From: Tachypleus tridentatus
Lineage: Eukaryota; Arthropoda; Merostomata; Xiphosura; Limulidae
Assembly: GCF_004210375.1 (NCBI RefSeq)
Contig: NC_134834.1
Span: 96,786,170 to 96,850,169, forward strand
Length of the DNA: 64,000 bases
Direction of reading: 5' to 3'
The notes below the pieces were generated by a model, which was not told the origin of the DNA, made no database searches, and saw only the letters and a list, made by a program, of their open reading frames with translations. A program made the translations under genes and the position numbers. This document shows, piece after piece, positions 22,926 through 35,830 of the stretch. Numbering within the stretch: the first letter of the stretch is position 1; every line of letters begins with the position of its first letter.

Positions 22926-25126
22926 TATACATATATGCAATGTCAGTTCCACATAATAAATGGGATAAATGGGAGATTGTCTTTTAAGTCAAAGAAATAG
23001 GCTCACATGAGAACCTTGTAGGTCCATCACGTATAGGGCATTATGAAAACATTATTTTATAACGCGAATTTATTGTTACTTTAGAAATGTTAATATTGTA
23101 CGGTGTTACCAGTAAAATACACTATTAACTGTTAAGTTTACCATCTTGTCAATCTCCGAGTGCAGTTTTAACAAACAAAGTTCTGAAAGAGTTTCAAACA
23201 CATTTAGGTTTCTGTTACTTTCATTTAAGAAATATGTTTATTTAAAGTTAACACATAAAACGTAATTCGATGCAAGTTACGTGCCTTAGCTTGCAATTTA
23301 GATACTATAGAAAGTTTAAATTTTGTTTCAGTTTTCATATGACGATTTGAAAAATTGATTTGTTTGTGTTTTTCAACCTGTTTATAGATATACCTTTGCC
23401 TTATTGGAAAGTAGCCCATATTTATTTAATACGAAACTAAGTATAGATAAAGAGTACTGTAATTCTATTCCAGAAATGAATAAGAACATACGATTTTCAC
23501 TAAACAAATTCACGTAAAAGTTTTTATACGAATGCATTACTATTGTTGCTTACACTGGAAACTGAAGTTCACGTTTTCTATATCTTACAGGCAAAACGAG
23601 TTGCTTACGAACTGCCAGACGGCGCGCATCTCGTTGTGGGCGATGTAAAACCAGGTTTGTACAGTGATGGGTTAGAAATGGCTGTTATGTTGATTTGACT
23701 AGCAAATGCCAGATCTTCCACGTATGTGTTCAACAGGTGTTGGATACTGGAGAGCAAATCGTTAATCAGTACAGCTTTCTCTGTGGTAACCAGACCGTTT
23801 TTTAACCAACAGACTCTCAATTGTGTCTTCCAAGAAGAAGCTACACCTTGTGCAAACGCTGCTGACTTTTACTACGACAATGACAACATAGGAATTGACG
23901 ACGCACTTTTCTTGACTGATGATGACGTACAGAGAGCAAATCAACTCATTGGTGGATATGTTTCTCTTGTACAGAAAAAATAAAACTTGGAAAACATATA
24001 AAATAATGATCAATTGACCAGCCTATGAATATTGTTTTTCAGTATGCAACAAATAATTTCCTTTTTCATGTATAGCTTATAGAGTGGTTTAATGTAGGCA
24101 TAAGTGATTCTGTGTTTTCTTTCTTAGTTCAGTATTATATCTACAGGAATAAAGCTAATAAACCTGAGAAGTAATATGTAATTTTTAACAACAGTATTTT
24201 TTTAGCATCGTATAGTCTGTTCAATAAACGGTATTCCATACAAATGGTTAAAGTCTCCTATTATACTCATTCATTTCAAATTAAATTTTGTAAACATTAT
24301 CACTAATTTGTTTGTGAATTTTCCAGTGTTAGGCCTCATGTGTTCTGTATTGACAGTTTACTTTTGTATGTATATGTATCGTATACTTACGTTTGTTATA
24401 TGAAATTGTGCAACTTTGAATTGAAACTTGACATCTCTATATATCCACACTTTCAATTTTTTTTGTTAAACACCTTTTCAAATGTGCAAGTTTACCTGGA
24501 AAAAATTTAACAATATCAACGTCGATAAATATATTTAAAATATTTTCACACCACTAAAAGGTTCTCCATACAACGACTTTTTCTGTTTGTCTTAATATCA
24601 AATAACACCATAAATTATGTTGTTCAAACTAAACTGGTCACAGGATCATAGATCAGCAACTTCAAGTAACGTGTAACCCGTATTAAACAATGATGAAAAA
24701 TATATTGTTAAGATGTAATCACAAAATTCGATACCGATAAAGAGGAATCTCATAAATATCTGAAATAACAAGTATTATAAAGAATAAAACTCAGTGTACA
24801 AGATATATTTATGGAAGTGTACGCACCACGAGGAAAGGAGTCCATTAAGTTCATACATATTGCCAAACGACTTTTGAATTCAATTATTTACAAATTTATT
24901 AATATTTTCAGACTGCAGGTGGCGCTAAATGATTGAAAGTGAATGTAGACTTCTGGCAAAATGATTTTCTTCCGGCTCAAAATGTACATATGTTACTTCC
25001 TAAAATTAATAATAAACAAAGTATGTCCATTGTTAAATTAAGTACAACTTTGTTGTATGGTTAATTGGCATTCACAGGTATTGTTATATTGGCTTAGAAC
25101 ATGAGTGAATCCCTATCTTTCTACAG

Positions 25127-25397
25127 GGAAAGCGTGTTAAGACGTGCGACTCGTAATCTGAGGGTCGCGTGTTCGCATCCCCGTCGCGCCAAACATGCTC
25201 GCCCTTTCAGCCGTGGGGGCGTTATAATGTGACGCTCAATCCCACTCTTCGTTTGTAAAAGAGTAGCCCAAGAGTTGGCGGTGGGTGGTGATGACTAGCT
25301 GCCTTCCCTCTAGTCTTACACTGCTAAATTAGGGACCGCTAGCACATATAGCCCTCGAGTAGCTTTGTGCGAAATTCAAAAAACAAAACAAACAAAT
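25127..25397 (+). mobile_element. tRNA-derived SINE, type A, forward
   Basis: It runs from GGGAAAGCGTGTTAAG through GGGTTCGCATCC-like B-box and GCCGTGGGGGCGTTATAATG to CTTTGTGCGAAATTC and an A/CAAA-rich tail. The head lacks its first dozen bases. Confidence 0.92.
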
Positions 25398-25406
25398 ATT
25401 CTACAA

Positions 25407-25545
25407 TGGTGCCTCCCGCTAGTACAGCGGTAAGTCTCCGGATTTACAACGCTAAAATCAGGGTTTCAATTCCCCTCGGTGGGCTCAGGAGATAGCCCTA
25501 TGTGGCTTTGCTATAAGAAAAAACACACAAACACACAGTGGCATA
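25407..25545 (+). mobile_element. tRNA-related SINE, type C
   Basis: CCTCCCGCTAGTACAGCGGT... GGATTTACAACGCTAAAATC... CCCCTCGGTGGGCTCAG... ATGTGGCTTTGCTATAAG, then a CACAAACACACA tail. It adjoins the preceding type A SINE directly. Confidence 0.85.
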
Positions 25546-25571
25546 TCAAACACAAGCAATACAGACCAGCT

Positions 25572-28500
25572 GGAGCTGAGCTTGATAAAAACTAAACCAA
25601 AATGGTACGTTGAACAAAATCCTTTAATTATCTGAAAGTTTTAATTTTTATCTGAAAGTTGGTACTAATGTTCCAACAAACAATATTTTATCTACTGATA
25701 AAAGAAGCATCAGTGTTCGTACTTCATTTGATTTTTATAAAAATATACCTACAACATATCGCCATTGAAGACACCAAGTGAAATGTGTAGTCCAACAGTG
25801 TACCAGAGTTCCACTTGAACATTCTTTCAAGCTCATATTTAACAGCGCTCCAGTGGCATTCTGGCGTTCTTCAGTCCACAAAAATGTTTGACCACGCATA
25901 AAAAAAATAATTGATGTAAACCGAATTTCAGAAATAAAGAAAAGGAAATAAAATTATTAATGTCCTAAAACCTATCAGTTCCTGAAAGTTTTGTCATGAA
26001 GGCTATTCACAAGTTCATACCCGAAGGTTAAATCATTTGTAAGCCAACCAAAATTAAGATCATTCATGCAATCAATTCATGGCGTATTCATAGAACAGTT
26101 ATTGGTAAAAAATCAGTTGGGTTAACAATTTCTAACATGTAGAAAAGCCAGTGCGTTTCGATAACATTACATTCCACCAATGGAATATATCCTGACATTA
26201 TTGTTAATCCATCTACAGAAAGTACAAAATTAAATGCATAAACAAGACATCTGTAAAAATATTTGTTGATTTCGTAATTATGAGTCTCCTTTGATTGAAC
26301 AGGTTTGTTTTGCATTAAATGTTACTGATATTAACAGAAAATAGCTACATTCATAATCGATTAAAGTTTAAATTGAATCCATATTTTGTTTCATTAATAA
26401 AATTATGCCCTTGGTTTTAGGCCAGGTAATAAACACAACATTCTTACTTTGGGCATATTTTACAAACGTTCACTACAGTTATAAGGTTTCACGATGACTT
26501 ACACCTACATCACTAAATACATAATGAGCAGACAGTAACTGAACTATTTCTCAGGATAAATATGTTTGGGCTTTTATGACTCCTCCCATTTATTAAAGTG
26601 ATAAAGTGTGACGTGACACACATCCGCTTTTGCAAAGGTTAGATATATATATTTATATGAAATGGATTTCACAGTTACAAATTAGAACACAATTTAAGAC
26701 TAAAAAGACAGTTTGGATTTTTTATCCCCTCTGCCTCAATGCTGATTGGTTGAGTTAAACGAGCGATCTCGAGAACGTTACGCGTATACTCTTAGGTTCA
26801 GTCAGTTTAGAGTTTGTAAAAAGTACAGAGATGTTATTTCAATTTTATAAATTATTATAATTTTTCTTTGTGTTGTATCAGTTTCTCTCACACGCACACA
26901 GAATCTGTAGCACTATTAAATTTTAAAAAAATATCTTATTTCAGTATCCACTTTTCTATTGTTCGATCCAAATCTTCAGAATAAATATTACTTTAGCTCA
27001 TGGCTTTCAAGGGGTTGGACCACGATGCTTTAGTTCACTCAAGACTGTTTCAACATAAAGTGTAGCATTGTAATACTAATAACCTGCATTTAATTGTAAT
27101 ATTAATATACTACTTCTGAGAGCTGATGCTGAAACACCTGTTAAACATGATTCAACTTGAAGGGTAATGTGTGAAAGTTTGTTTGCTTGTTATAAAGCAG
27201 AAGGCTACAAAATAGACTAAGAGTGATCTGAACATGTAGGTTTTCCAGCATCTACACTTACCCTTGAACTAAATAGGGTATTTATGATAGATAATGAGGT
27301 GAAACATCAGTGAAATTGAACAAAAGGTTGAGAAATATAGATCTCTACCTAAAATACACTGATTATTTTCTAAATATGCTATTGGAAATATCGAATGTAA
27401 ATAATAAATGTTTTAATCACGTGTTTCATAAGAAAATGTTTTCCATAATAAGTCTGTGTATTTATGTATTCATTTTTCTACCACGATACAAAATTTTCGG
27501 TTAATATTTAGACTAGGTTTTGCATTCTCTTCTAGAACTTCCTTATAAAGTTTCATATATTAAACACGTGTCTACCTAAGGTAAAAGTACTTTAATTCAG
27601 ATTGAACTTTTCAACAAACACGTTTCACTAGTCAGTGTACCAGTTGTTCCTTCATCCTATTGGCAGAATAAGATACTTCCATTTCATCTCTCGTTGTGTT
27701 TATTCTGCCAAATGTAAATATTCACATCTTGTAACGATAATCCAGACATGACTAGAATTTTATTGTACATTGTCTTCATAGCCCTAGTAACATACTTATT
27801 CTTCAGATCTGCAAGAGATCTTCTGGAATATTGTCTTCTGTTAGGACATGTAAATAAATTTATTCCTAACAAGTTTTGATATAAATATTTCTCTTCATGA
27901 TGGTAGAATAATCGCTGTCCCAACTTTCAGTGGATATGTTATTATGGATTATTTGGTAAAAGTAAATGAGTAGTACAGTTTTTATATTGATATATGAAAT
28001 GGATTTATTACTTAACACTTTTAAGAGCGTACTCTAACCTGTATTTGTAAACTTAAGTACATAAACAGCATATTAACAGAATTATATTTCTTGTGGAATA
28101 ATAAAAGGTTCAATAATTATGTTAAAAAATAAGTTTCTTTTTCTATTTGTTTTTAGAGGGGCAATACAATAAAGAAGAAATAATTATCTTCAATAATGTT
28201 TATCGCGTGAATTTAATATATTGCTGTTCAAGGATGAATCAATATTTATTTTCAAGATATGTTTTCAACTGTAAAAACAAAAGAAAACAGTAAATACTTT
28301 ATGCATTACATTTAAAAATCTCCACAGTCAAAGTTCAATATATTACTAAGACCTGTCTTATATCATCTTTGTTCTTGATTGTCTTTCAAGTTGTAATATT
28401 CGGATACAAAGTTACTTGTGAGCTATTATTTGTAGGTAGTTTTTAGTCTGTAAACAGTTATGTAGCTAAAAAAGGATTTTACTGTTTGTAAGAGAAGCTT

Positions 28501-31159
28501 AGAAACACACTCATATTATTTAAGTATTTAAGATGTTAGAGATATCACACACATCTATGATCTAACTAGTATGATCACCTCTGATGCTGTAAACAACAGA
28601 AAGTTTTGCACACTTTGTAACAACTGATATCATTAAAGTTATTAATTTCATGATTCAATATTGCAGTTGTGAACTATTGAAATTTCATGTTTATAAAAGA
28701 ACTAATATAAAAGGTGTTTTAATATATATATTTATGTGCAATGATTGCTGTTACAAACAAACTGCTTATGAACTAGTATATTCTGTTGAGAATAAAATTA
28801 CGCCGATCCCAAGGCTGGTAACTTTAAGAAACCTCTACTGCAGATTTATTTGATGGTGCAAATCGTAAAATTTTCTGATGTGAGATTTCTCAACCAAACA
28901 GTTTAACGTTTCGTGCTTCGGAAACGTCAGATTTACTCGAAGCCACTTCCGCTATCCATGTGACTAATCACTCTAATTTAGGCATAATGTAGGAAAAACC
29001 ATTCTATGGTTAGGAAAGCGACTGCCCAGAAACCCGGATGAATGAAACCTGGTTATGCCACAAAACACCTTTACGTTACATCTATGTTTAATAGTTAAAA
29101 CACCTTTAGACTAATAGACTATATCTTTGTTTAATCATAAAACCATCTTCAGACTACATCTTTGTTTTCTCAGGAAAACAACTTCAGACAACATCTTTGT
29201 TTAATCATAAAACCTCCTTTAGACTACTTCTTTCTTTGTTCGCGAAACCACCTTCAGACAACAATTTTGTTATTTCATAAACAACATAGTTTTTGGCTTT
29301 TATTTGCATATAGAAACTTGATACGTCAAGAATGATCGAAATAATAGTTTCAGCAATAACTAACATATGCATTTAATACATATAGATTGTTTTATTTAGT
29401 ACGTTCTTCAAAATGTTAAAAAGAGAGACAAAAAGAGAAACTCCTGGTTGTAGGATACTTCTGTCTACACTCATTGACAACGTTCACTATTACGGTGTCA
29501 GTCACTTAAATATAATAAATTTTGTCTTCAGATAATTATAAAAAGCAGCCATAACGAAATCAACTTCTTATTAATCAAGCTTCACTATGTATTTTGTCAC
29601 GGAAGATATGTTGAGTTTCTTTAATATACATTTTATTCAATAAACCAACTTCCAAAAATAAACGTTTCTTTATTTTATCAAGTGATTTAACTCATCTGTA
29701 ATGAACATTTTTGCTGTATAAGAAAAGTTCAACATGACCTCTTCAACGAAACTTTATGAGGTTAAAAGAGGTCATGTTGAACTTTACATTACATTTTAAA
29801 ATCTTATTTCATACGAAAAATGCATATTTAGTTTTAATTCGTGTAAAAGACTTCGAATTCAAAACGACATTTGTAAAGGGGAATGGTGTAAGTACAAATC
29901 ATGTGACTGCCCATTCTGTGTTTGGAATTTTAGCTAATTTGAGAAACTGCGTCTCTATTGAGTAAGTACCGGAGCACCTGGATTCCATGCCAAACAAAAT
30001 AAGCACATTCAACTACGACACGAAAATATCTGGAACCTGTTATTATGTTAAAGTAACAAGTGGTACACTGAATTATCGAAAGTGTATTCTAGGTAGACAC
30101 GTGTTCTGTACATCAAACTTTATACGGAAGTTCTGAAACAGAACGTAAACCCTAATCTGAATACAAACCTAAAATTATGATTCGTAGCCTAAAAATTAAA
30201 AGGTCGCCGAGAATATAAAGCATCATCGAAATGTCATTCCTTACCACTACCAGTTGTATATTAATAACACCATACTTTACTTGGTTTCATTAGACTACTG
30301 ACTCACTTCTCATACATTATCTTTTTGTATTTTATTTCAAATAAGAATTTACATAAAAGGCTTAGAATTCAGAACGATATAGATAAAAGGAATGGTGACA
30401 ATATTCTGTAGCTGGAATTGTAGCTAATTCAATTGGTACTGTTCCTTTACATGAAGCACTAGAGAACATCATTTTCATATCTGGCAGAATAAACCCACCG
30501 ATCGATAATATCGAAATATTTGTTGTAAGTTATTGTTTTAAAACAATAAATGGTACATTGGCTCAGAAAGCTAACTTGTTGGATGGAAAATTCTTTTCCA
30601 TAGTTTCCGTATAAAGTTTAGTGTATAATCCACGTATATATGCACTAAACTTTATACCGAAGTTATGGAACAGAACACAAAGGTTAACACGTTACAGGAA
30701 GTGTAAAGCATTATCGAAAACATTTGATCATGAAGCACTTGTGCACAACATTTGTTCTACATATAGAATATGCCCAATAGCGTATTTAGAAAGCAGCAGT
30801 ATGTTTTGATACAAAACTTGGTAACATTTTAATTACTTTTAACCACTGTTAATATTAAACACTACAAACGTTAGAATAAACAATCTTTATATAATTCAAC
30901 TTAAAATTAAACACACATCGTTAAATGTATAGTTTTCACTCCCTATATTTTTAACTGTTCAAGTGAAATAATGATACTCGCAAACCTAGCATGGTAGTTT
31001 ATACAAGTACAGAAGCAAGGTAAACACTTACAACAATTGCAGTTTATAAAAATATTATTAAACTACTTGTCGTTTGGATATGACAAACTACAGTTTTGTG
31101 GTGTAAGCACTTTTAGCTAAAGACATTAAATAGTAATGACATGTCATCGTATCAGTAGA
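25572..31159. repeat. Unit 3 leader, second copy of 1-5577
   Basis: This aligns from its first base with the start of the window and stays collinear to the GTAGA at 31155-31159. Differences are scattered substitutions and small indels. One larger difference is about 120 bases around 29890-30013 that are absent from the first copy near 4318. The LINE found in the first copy is absent here, which marks an empty insertion site. No gene is recognised in it. Confidence 0.85.
29065..29280. repeat. Same 35-base tandem repeat in unit 3
   Basis: Counterpart of 3504-3719 with the same number of units and only scattered substitutions, so the array formed before the leader was duplicated. Confidence 0.7.
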
Positions 31160-31178
31160 TTTCGTTGTATAAAGTTTG

Positions 31179-31443
31179 GTTTGAATTTCGCGCAAAGCTA
31201 CACAAGGAGACTTGTACCAGTCGTCCCTATTTTAATAGTGTAAGACTAGAGGTAAGGCAGCTAGTCTTCACTACCCACCGCCAACTCTGTGGGCTATTCT
31301 TTTACCAACGAACAATGGGATTGACGGAACATTATAACGCCCTCACGGCTGAAAGGGCGAGCATGTTTGGCGCGACGGGGATGCGAACCCGCGACCCTCG
31401 GATTACGAGTCGAACGCCTTAACACACTTGGCCATGCCGGGCC
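31179..31443 (-). mobile_element. tRNA-derived SINE, type A, beside the empty LINE site
   Basis: Full-length reverse copy with an intact tRNA-like region (GATGCGAACCCGCGACCCTCGG). Same insertion as 7917-8149. Sequence directly after it jumps into the intron of the CBM14 gene, so a deletion breakpoint lies at its edge. Confidence 0.9.
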
Positions 31444-31884
31444 TGTCTCCAAGTGCATTTTTTAAGACACAAAGTTCTTTAAGAGCTTCACACACATTCA
31501 GGTCTCTATTACTTTTATTTAAAAAATATGTTTATTTAAATTTAACACATAAAACGTAATTCGGTACGAGATACGTGCCTTACCTTAGAATTTAGATACT
31601 TTAATAAGTTCAACTTTTGTTTCAGTTTTCAAATTACGATTTGAAAAATTGATTTGTTTGTGTTTCTCAATCTGTTTATAAATATATTTTCGCCTTATTA
31701 GAAAGTAGTCCATATTTATTTAATACAAAACTAAGTATAGATAAAGTGTACTGTAATTTTATTCCAGAAATGAATGGGAACATACGATTTTGACTAAACA
31801 AATTCACGTAAAAGGTTTTAAACGACTGCATTAATAGTGTTGTTAACACTGGAAACTGAAGACCTTTTTTTCTCCATCTAACAG

Positions 31885-31900
31885 GCAAAACGAGTTGCTT
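31885..31900 (+). pseudogene. 16-base stub of the CBM14 domain exon
   Basis: An acceptor (CATCTAACAG) is followed by GCAAAACGAGTTGCTT, the start of the domain exon. The sequence then switches abruptly to AGTTGTTTGAAGAAA, which belongs near the beginning of the large intron (11773 in gene A). The 430 bases before the stub match the end of that intron, so unit 3 holds the intron end twice, as expected from unequal crossing-over. Confidence 0.75.
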
Positions 31901-32011
31901 AGTTGTTTGAAGAAACAGATCACAGATATGTCCACCTTCCGTCTCTACCCCACGGGTTTCTGGGAAACATAACTTCACCTTCTTGCCGCTTGCGTGCTCC
32001 ATAATGGAATA

Positions 32012-32105
32012 GCACTAAGTTTACGGATTTACAACCCCAAAATCAGGAGTTCTATTCCCTTCTGTGGAGACAGTAGATAACCCGATGTAGCTTTGTTATA
32101 AAATA
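32012..32105 (+). mobile_element. SINE type C in intron of gene C
   Basis: Counterpart of 11868-12025 (CAGTAGATAACCCGATGTAGCTTTGTTATAA). Confidence 0.6.
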
Positions 32106-32332
32106 CACATACACAGTCCGCTCGCTGAATGAGTTATTAACACCAGTGAAGATGTCGATAGAAATGAAAAGATTGTTTTTTTCTGATAACTGTTTCTGGA
32201 GGCTTCGAAAAATGACGAATAAAGTTTCGTTGTGGATTTTTAGGTCTTCTACGGTGTTTTTCCTCAAGAGGTAGCAAACCGTATTTTATAAAACTAATAT
32301 GTAAGTGTTTTATTCACTTGCACGTGCCCTCC

Positions 32333-32432
32333 ACATGGACAGCAGTAAGTTTTCGGATTGCTAACGGTGAAATCAGTGGTTAGATTCTATCAGTACACAT
32401 TGCAGGTAGGTTGCTATGGCTTTACTATAAAA
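32333..32432 (+). mobile_element. SINE type C in intron of gene C
   Basis: Counterpart of 12258-12375. Confidence 0.55.
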
Positions 32433-33168
32433 AACACATACATAAATACGCTTATTAACTAGATGATGCATTTATGTGTATTGATGTTAACCCGATTTAA
32501 ACAATGTCCGTTATTCCACATAATTAATGGACTAAATGGGAGATTGCTTTCTAGATCAAAGACAAGAAGAAACAAACTAAGAAATAGGCTCGCATGAGAA
32601 CCTTATACGTCCATAACGTGTAGTGCATGATGAAATCATTATTTTATTACATGAATTTGCTTGTTAATATTGTACGATGTGACCAGTTAAACACATTACT
32701 AACTGTTAAGTTTATCGTCACCTTGTCAGTCGACGAGTGCAGTTTTTAAGAAACAAAGTTCTAAAACAGCTTCAAACACATTCAGGTTTCTATTACTTTT
32801 ATTTAAGAAATATGTTTATTTAAATTTGACACATAAAACGTAATTCGGTGCCAGATACGTGCCTTAGCTTGGAATTTAGATACTATAGAAAGTTTAAATT
32901 TTGTTTCAGTTTTCAAATTACGATTTGAAAAATTGATTTGTTTGTGTTTCTCAACCTGTTTATAGATATACCTTTGCCTTATTAGAAAGTTGTCCATATT
33001 TATTTAATAAGAAAATAAGTATAGATAAAGTGTACTGTAATTCTATTTCAAAAATGAATGGGAACATACAATTTTCTTTAAACAAATTCACGTAAAAGTT
33101 TTTAAACGACTGCATTAATAGTGTTGTTAACACTGGAAACTGAAGACCTTTTTTTCTACATCTAACAG

Positions 33169-33561
33169 GCAAAACGAGCTGCTTTTAAACTGCCAGACGG
33201 CGCGCAGCTCATTGTGGGCAATATAAACACAGATTTCTCGTGTGATGGGCTTGGATATGGCTATTATGCTGATGTGACTAACAATTGCCAGATATTCCAC
33301 GTATGTGTTCCCTCGGTGTTGGATAATGGAGACCAAACCATTTATCAGTACAGCTTTCTCTGTGGTAACCAGACCGTTTTTAACCAACTGACTCTCACTT
33401 GTGCCTTCCAGGAAGAAGCTACACCTTGTTCAAACGCTGCTGACTTTTACTACGACAATAACAGCATAGGAATTGACGACGCACCTTTCTTGACTGATGA
33501 TGACGTACAGAGAGCAAATCAACTCATTGGTGGATATGGTTCTCGTGTACAGAAAAAATAA
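33169..33561 (+). pseudogene. Gene C: CBM14 domain exon without its 5' exons
   Basis: The domain exon is fully open for 130 residues after a good acceptor (CATCTAACAG) and ends in the usual QKK. All six cysteines are present (FSCDG, NNCQIFHVC, FLCGN, LTCAF, TPCSN) with the standard spacing. No copy of the two signal-peptide exons or of the promoter exists between 25572 and the exon. The leader and SINE join straight to the intron end at about 31444, so roughly 4.5 kb is missing compared with unit 1. It can only be expressed if spliced to exons of another unit. The intact frame suggests the loss is recent, or that the exon is still used that way. Confidence 0.7.
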
Positions 33562-34139
33562 AACTTGGAAAACATATGAGATAATGATCAATTGACCAGC
33601 CTATGAATATTGTTTTTCAGTATGCAACAAATAATTTCCTTTTTCATGTATAGCTTATACAGTGGTTTAATGTAGGCATAAGTGATTCTGTGTTTTCTTT
33701 CTTAGTTCAGTATTATTTCTGCAGGAATAAAGCTAATAACCCTGAGAACCAATTTATAATTTTTAACAAGAGTATTTTTTTAGCATCGTATTGTCTTTTC
33801 AATAACCGTTATTCCATACAAATGGTTAGAGTCTTTTATTATGCTCATCCATTTCAAATTTGTTTGTAAACATTATCACTAATTTGTTTGTGAATTTTCC
33901 AGTGTTAGTCCTCATGTGGTCTGTATTCACAGTTACCTGTATATATGCATCGTATACTTATATTAAATTGTTCAACTTTGAATGGAAACTTGACATCTCT
34001 ATACTTCCAGAGTTTCATTTTTTTCTTAAACACCTTTTCAGAAGTCCAAGTTTATATGGAAAAATCTCACAAAATGGTCACAGAATAATGGATCAGCAAC
34101 TTCAAGTAACGTGTAACCCGTATTAAACAATGATGAAAA

Positions 34140-35830
34140 ATATATTGTTAAGATGTGATAACAACATTCGATACCGATAAAAGAGGAATCTCATAAATAT
34201 CTGTTTGTTCTAAGTTATCAAATAAGAACTATGGTAAACAATGAAAGTCAATGTACAAGATACATTTATGGAAGTGTACGCACCACGAATAAAGGAGTTT
34301 ATTAAGTTTTGGACTCACGTCTTATAGCACCTCTCAATGACTCATCGGTAGCTCTGTGCTTAGAAATATAAATATCGGGTGTCGATATCCGTGGTGGGCA
34401 GAGAACGGATATCTCGTTGTATAGCTTTGTGCTTAACAACGAACTAACAAACAAACTCTCCGTAAACATTTCGTAAATTTAACCCTCATGTAATATTATC
34501 CTACACAAAAACTGGGAGCTAAATGAACAGCTCAGGTTAACAAGGCTTAATGTTAAATATATAATAATTATCCAGCTTTATCTTTGACAATTCTATTTTC
34601 AGGTATTATAAAATATATACCATCTTTGAAAGATATTTATGGACTAGATAAGTTCATAAAGTCGTCAGTTTACTTACCAGACTTCTGTTGGACAATTTAT
34701 AAATTGAATGCACTTTGTTCTGAGCAGGTTATGAAATCTATCGGAATTCCAGTAAACTAAATAATTGATACGATGATTCATAAATGTATGTAGTTATTAC
34801 TCAGGAACAGTTGTATGCTTAAGTTACTTTATGTGTATTACTCTTATATGCTTTCTCGATATGCTAGCTTTCAGTGTATTTTAATTAATTATTTAACATA
34901 TTCCAGGCTACTCTTATTTATGTATCTTATGTCATTTCAGATATTAATCATTAAAAGAACTGTGTTGCTTTGTTAGCTTATTATATGATCTAAGAGATAT
35001 TATTGTAATTACAGTTAAAAATATATTGATAAGAGGGAGGATGATAAACCGATGTTATCTACTCTTTTAGTTTTGTTTTGTGACAATGCATGTGATTAGT
35101 TACACTGGAACATTATTAGCTGGATCACTCTTTATTTCTGAGGTAAGGTAGGTAGAATTCTTAGCTCAAAAGTTAGTCATAATTACACGGTATTTGTAAG
35201 TCAGTAGACAGGTACAATAAAGTATGATTCGTATGAACTTTTAATTTTTTTTTTAATATTGTAAAGTGTGCACCCATAGCTAAATACTGCCTGCCTTTAA
35301 GATCTTCGATGAAATAGTAAATCCATGAACGAAATCTGTGTTGGATATTTTTATTACTTGTATCCATGTTGCATTATTGACTTTTTAAACTGCTACCTAT
35401 ATTAAGAGTTTAGCATTAATGTGTTGTATTTGTAATATATACTTTAGAAATTACTTATTTATTAGCACAAATTAATTGATTGATTCCTTCAAATTAAAAC
35501 ATGTTCCTTCATAATTTTTATATAAAGTCTGTAATTCTAGGATTGATCGTTTTACTTTTGTTTCTGGTCTTTCGTCTTGTCTTCTTGAAATCACAGTTCT
35601 CAACTTCCTGGTCATGTGATTTGCTGGACCATCTGTTTCTCAACTTTTGTGATACAGAAATATTTGCAGCTGTTATTCTACACTTCCGTCCAAACTTTTA
35701 TCAGTTCAGGATGAAAGAGGACCTTCCTTTCGTGAAAGTTACTGACTTTTATTGTTGTCGCAGCGTTCCATTGATATTAACAGCAATTTTAACAACTCTG
35801 AAACTCACACGTATGTATATTTGATTTTTA
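34140..35830. other. Unit 3 trailer
   Basis: The first part, to about 34310, matches the gene B trailer (24340-24855). About 35308-35790 matches 14140-14625, just where the hAT relic begins in unit 1, so this copy lacks the hAT. Between them I see a type B SINE and nothing else. The 107-residue frame at 35501-35824 is not preserved in the paralogous copies. Confidence 0.6.
34328..34455 (+). mobile_element. tRNA-related SINE, type B, diverged
   Basis: Contains GTCGATATCCGTGGTGGGCAG, GTATAGCTTTGTGCTTAA and an ACAAACAAAC tail. Confidence 0.7.

Larger units (their letters stand above)
21739..23983 (+). pseudogene. Gene B: CBM14 chitin-binding gene, disabled
   Basis: It has the same three coding exons as gene A: 21739-21760 (start), 22047-22084 and 23591-23983. 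Both small exons and their splice sites are intact, although the first exon now ends in A instead of G, changing one signal-peptide residue from Ala to Thr. The domain exon is broken. The first of the six cysteines is Ser (TGT to AGT near 23664), one base is missing in the GLGHGYY region so that a TGA is soon met, and a T run (23798-23803) has one extra base. The downstream part (FQEEATPCANAADFYYDND... ANQLIGGYVS) is otherwise well preserved. The damage is shared with gene E, so it is real and not a sequencing error. Confidence 0.8.
6410..24124. repeat. Large duplicated block, first copy
   Basis: Collinear with 46484-64000 over about 17.6 kb: LINE, SINEs, palindromic element, hammerhead-like tail, gene A, hAT relic, unit 2 leader and gene B all recur in the same order and spacing. 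Offsets between matching landmarks drift only from about 39,860 to 40,075, from small indels. See the post-gap copy for interpretation. Confidence 0.9.
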
